Shown: piece after piece, positions 5,027 through 7,333 of the stretch
Position numbering within the stretch: position 1 is the first letter of the stretch
How the letters are laid out: each line of letters begins with the position of its first letter
Source: an uncultured Flammeovirgaceae bacterium
GTDB lineage: Bacteria; Bacteroidota; Bacteroidia; Cytophagales; Cyclobacteriaceae
DNA: 7,333 nucleotides
Assembly: GCA_946480685.1 (NCBI GenBank)
Contig: CAMLLI010000195.1
Coordinates: 1-7,333 of the forward strand
Direction: 5' to 3'
Position numbers and translations under genes: made by a program
Notes under the pieces: model-generated
The model's database searches: none
What the model saw: the letters and a program-made list of their open reading frames with translations, nothing else
Told to the model about the DNA's origin: nothing

Positions 5027-6302
5027 AGCCGGTATAGTCGCTCTTTAGCGCTATACTTTTCTTGCTTTGCTTCATGAAGTGCTGCAGCGGCTCCGGTATA
5101 TCTATCGATTTACCGAGCGTATCATCTACAACTTCCTTGAACTTGGCAGGGTGCGCTGTCTCCAAGAAAATTCCGGTTACATCTTCTCCGCTTCCCTCTA
5201 AGTATTTAATCAGTCCGAGGTAGCCAATTGCTCCGTGCGGATCCAGTATATATTCCGTAGACGCAAATACATGGCGCATGGCAGCACGCGTTTCATCATC
5301 TGAAAATGAATACCCCGCTATATCTTCGGAGAGTTTAGTAAAGTCGTTGTGGAAGAGATCCAGCATGCGGGCAAAGTTGCTCGGGTTCCCCACGTCCATA
5401 GCATTGCTGATGGTTTGTTGAGACGGACGCGGTGCAAATACTTTCGTACGCAGATACTCCGGCACCACATCATTCACGTTCGTTGTAGCTATGAACTTAC
5501 GGATCGGCAACCCCATACGTTGTGCCAACAGGCCACCCGTTAGATTACCAAAGTTACCACTCGGTATCGAGAACACGAGGTCCTTTGCCTTATTCTTCAT
5601 CTGCGCATACGCATAGAAGTAGTAAAACGACTGTGGTATAAGACGTGCTATATTGATGGAGTTTGCTGACGTGAGGAAATGTTTCTTACGCAGTACATCA
5701 TCCAGGAATGCCTCCTTCACCAGGCGCTGGCAATCATCGAAGGTTCCATCGATCTCCAGTGCGGTAACATTCTGCCCCAACGTTGTAAATTGTTTCTCCT
5801 GTATATCACTTACTTTCCCGGAAGGATATAGTACAATTACCTTTGTTCCTTTTACACCTAAAAATCCGTTGGCAACAGCACTTCCTGTATCACCGGATGT
5901 CGCTACGAGGATAACGATCTCCTGGTTCTGCTGGCGTGCAAAGTAGCCGAGTAACTGCGACATAAAGCGTGCACCAAAATCTTTAAACGCGAGTGTTGGT
6001 CCATGGAAAAGTTCGAGTGCATAGGCGTGATCATCTACTTCCACTACAGGAGCATCAAACTGAATTGTGTGTTCAACAATACGTTTCAGTTCATCGGCAG
6101 GCACATCATCACCGATAATATTTTTTGCTACTGTGAAAGCAATCTCCTGAAATGATTTGGTGTGAATGGTATCAAAGAACTCCTTTGGCAACACCGGAAT
6201 CTGCTCGGGCATATATAGTCCGTTGTCGGGTGCGAGTCCCTGGGTTACAGCTTTCTTTAAATCAACTTTTAAATTCGGGTTGTTCGTACTATAAAATTTC
6301 AT
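4998..6302 (-). CDS. thrC: Threonine synthase
   Basis: ThrC is a PLP-dependent cytosolic enzyme that converts O-phospho-L-homoserine to L-threonine and phosphate, the last step of the pathway. The 434 residues match the E. coli/yeast-type family (about 430) rather than the shorter plant/Bacillus type. The N-terminus, MKFYSTNNPNLKVDLKKAV, followed by GLAPDNGLYMPE (22-33), is characteristic. The PLP lysine is Lys107 in LFHGPTLAFKDFGARF (98-113). Other blocks are ATSGDTGSA (134-142), SANSINIARLIPQ (212-224), the phosphate-cradle PSGNFGNL (247-254), DPHGAIGY (354-361) and TAHPAKF (382-388). It lies 65 nt downstream of thrB in the same direction, with no terminator or clear TAnnTTTG promoter in that gap, so the two are probably one transcript. 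Its 3' end overlaps gtrA tail to tail. Confidence 0.98.
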   Translation of the reverse strand: MKFYSTNNPNLKVDLKKAVTQGLAPDNGLYMPEQIPVLPKEFFDTIHTKSFQEIAFTVAKNIIGDDVPADELKRIVEHTIQFDAPVVEVDDHAYALELFHGPTLAFKDFGARFMSQLLGYFARQQNQEIVILVATSGDTGSAVANGFLGVKGTKVIVLYPSGKVSDIQEKQFTTLGQNVTALEIDGTFDDCQRLVKEAFLDDVLRKKHFLTSANSINIARLIPQSFYYFYAYAQMKNKAKDLVFSIPSGNFGNLTGGLLAQRMGLPIRKFIATTNVNDVVPEYLRTKVFAPRPSQQTISNAMDVGNPSNFARMLDLFHNDFTKLSEDIAGYSFSDDETRAAMRHVFASTEYILDPHGAIGYLGLIKYLEGSGEDVTGIFLETAHPAKFKEVVDDTLGKSIDIPEPLQHFMKQSKKSIALKSDYTGFKDFLLNTL

Positions 6303-6367
6303 CGATGATGGCCTGTTATAAAGTTGTATGCTTTTTTATAAGTATATAGTTGGCAGCGGAAATGAGA

Positions 6368-7300
6368 TTATGCACTCAGTATTTTAGCACCTTCGCCATT
6401 GATGCGCGACACAAACACATCGCTCTTCAGTTTCAGAAGATCGAATTGCTGTTGCATCGCCAGGCCTACACGCTCGGCAATAGCGCGCTCGGAAGAGAGT
6501 GCAAATATGGTAGGACCTGATCCGGATATACCGCAGCCTAGTGCACCGGCCTGTATAGCTTCTTCCTTAATCTTATGGAAACCCGGAATCAACACCGAAC
6601 GAATCGGTTCGGCTACTACATCGTGAAGCGAGCGCTGGATCAATCCGTAATCCGGTTTCATCAATCCCACAACCATACCCGCTATATTTCCCCATTGTGT
6701 AATAGCATCTTTCATGGGTATACTGGGCTTGAGCACGCGTCTTGAATCTTCTGTCTTCAGTTCGAGGTGTGGATGTACCAGCGTACAAAACAATTCAGCA
6801 GGTGTAGGTATACTCGCCACATCCAGCGGAGCGTATCCGCGAATAAGAACAAAACCACCGAGCAGTGATGGCGCAACGTTATCGGCATGCGCAGAGCCAC
6901 AGGCAATACGCTCAGACTCCATCGCGAATGGCAATAGCTGTTCACGGGTAAGCGGATTACCATGCAATTCATTAATGGCTACAAGAGCAGCAGCAGAACT
7001 CGCGGCACTCGAACCCATCCCGCTTCCCAGCGGAAGATGTTTATATAGTTCGATGTTAGCGCCTTGTTTGCTGTTGATCGCTTTTAAAAACTCAAGCACA
7101 GCTACACCAGAAGTATTCTTCTCAGCTTCGAGCGGAAGTCTTCCATCATCACCAACAATTTTTGAGATGGTAACACCGGGTTTATCGGTAAGTGTAACTA
7201 CAACTTCATCTGCCGGTGCTTCTACGGCAAATCCAAAAATATCAAAGCCGCAGGATACGTTCGCTACTGTAGCCGGAGCAGATGCTTTTACTGATTTCAT
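6368..7300 (-). CDS. thrB: Homoserine kinase
   Basis: ThrB phosphorylates L-homoserine with ATP to O-phosphohomoserine, the substrate of ThrC. It is a 310-residue GHMP-superfamily kinase of normal length. The N-terminal family motif is APATVANVSCGFDIFGFA (8-25). The ATP-binding glycine/serine loop is PLGSGMGSSAASSAAAL (90-106). The conserved stretch around Glu130 and HADNVAPSLLGG (138-149) is present, and the third GHMP motif is GCGISGSGPTIFAL (255-268). The frame stays open another 11 codons to the right window edge, but the ATG at 7300 gives the expected family start, and the A-rich leader fits Bacteroidota. In this phylum thrB usually follows a bifunctional thrA (aspartokinase/homoserine dehydrogenase), so thrA is expected just past the edge; this is inference. 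Confidence 0.97.
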   Translation of the reverse strand: MKSVKASAPATVANVSCGFDIFGFAVEAPADEVVVTLTDKPGVTISKIVGDDGRLPLEAEKNTSGVAVLEFLKAINSKQGANIELYKHLPLGSGMGSSAASSAAALVAINELHGNPLTREQLLPFAMESERIACGSAHADNVAPSLLGGFVLIRGYAPLDVASIPTPAELFCTLVHPHLELKTEDSRRVLKPSIPMKDAITQWGNIAGMVVGLMKPDYGLIQRSLHDVVAEPIRSVLIPGFHKIKEEAIQAGALGCGISGSGPTIFALSSERAIAERVGLAMQQQFDLLKLKSDVFVSRINGEGAKILSA

Positions 7301-7333
7301 TCTTTTATCGTTATCGGTTAATCGTTGACCGTT

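Noticed and set aside
6303..6367. A separate thrC promoter in the 65-nt thrB-thrC gap
   Set aside because: The gap is AT-rich but has no TAnnTTTG element on the minus strand; co-transcription with thrB is the simpler reading.
6714..7328. A 204-codon frame on the + strand opposite thrB
   Set aside because: It lies antisense to an unmistakable homoserine kinase, and its translation is Ser/Ala-rich low-complexity sequence typical of a shadow frame.

Overview
This 7.3 kb window looks like a chromosomal segment of a Bacteroidota bacterium, probably of the Cytophagales type. The evidence is a TAnnTTTG-type -7 promoter element, A-rich leaders without strong Shine-Dalgarno sites, an Lgt with a long insertion, a single-POTRA Omp85-type outer-membrane protein, and a thrB-thrC pair of the proteobacterial/Bacteroidota family. 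The lineage call is inference. No transposon, phage, CRISPR, tRNA or rRNA feature was seen.

Layout. Positions 3-941 (+): 3' part of lgt (prolipoprotein diacylglyceryl transferase), cut by the left edge. 1007-2464 (+): an Omp85/BamA-superfamily barrel protein with one POTRA domain, preceded by a hairpin ending 3 nt before its ATG. 2549-3448 (+): 3-hydroxyacyl-CoA (3-hydroxybutyryl-CoA) dehydrogenase, with a matching -7 promoter element upstream and a stem-loop terminator downstream. 3449-3808: a 360-nt region with no convincing gene. It carries the terminator, several inverted repeats, a second terminator-like hairpin, an ~81% AT stretch and two perfect DnaA boxes (TTATNCACA) in the same orientation 22 bp apart. 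3809-4459 (+): pcm, protein-L-isoaspartate O-methyltransferase. 4556-5026 (+): a GtrA-family four-helix membrane protein. 4998-6302 (-): thrC, convergent with gtrA and overlapping it by 29 bp. 6368-7300 (-): thrB, upstream of thrC in the same direction.

How the genes relate. lgt and the Omp85-type gene both serve the cell envelope and may be co-transcribed (65-nt gap). ThrB and ThrC catalyse the last two steps of threonine synthesis (homoserine to O-phosphohomoserine to threonine). The preceding enzyme gene, thrA, would be expected just beyond the right edge, but that is inference. The acyl-CoA dehydrogenase, pcm and gtrA genes look like unrelated single-function genes.

The most interesting stretch is the non-coding region before pcm. 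Paired consensus DnaA boxes beside an AT-rich segment make it a candidate replication-origin-like or DnaA-controlled element. The rest of the window is mostly ordinary core-genome content.
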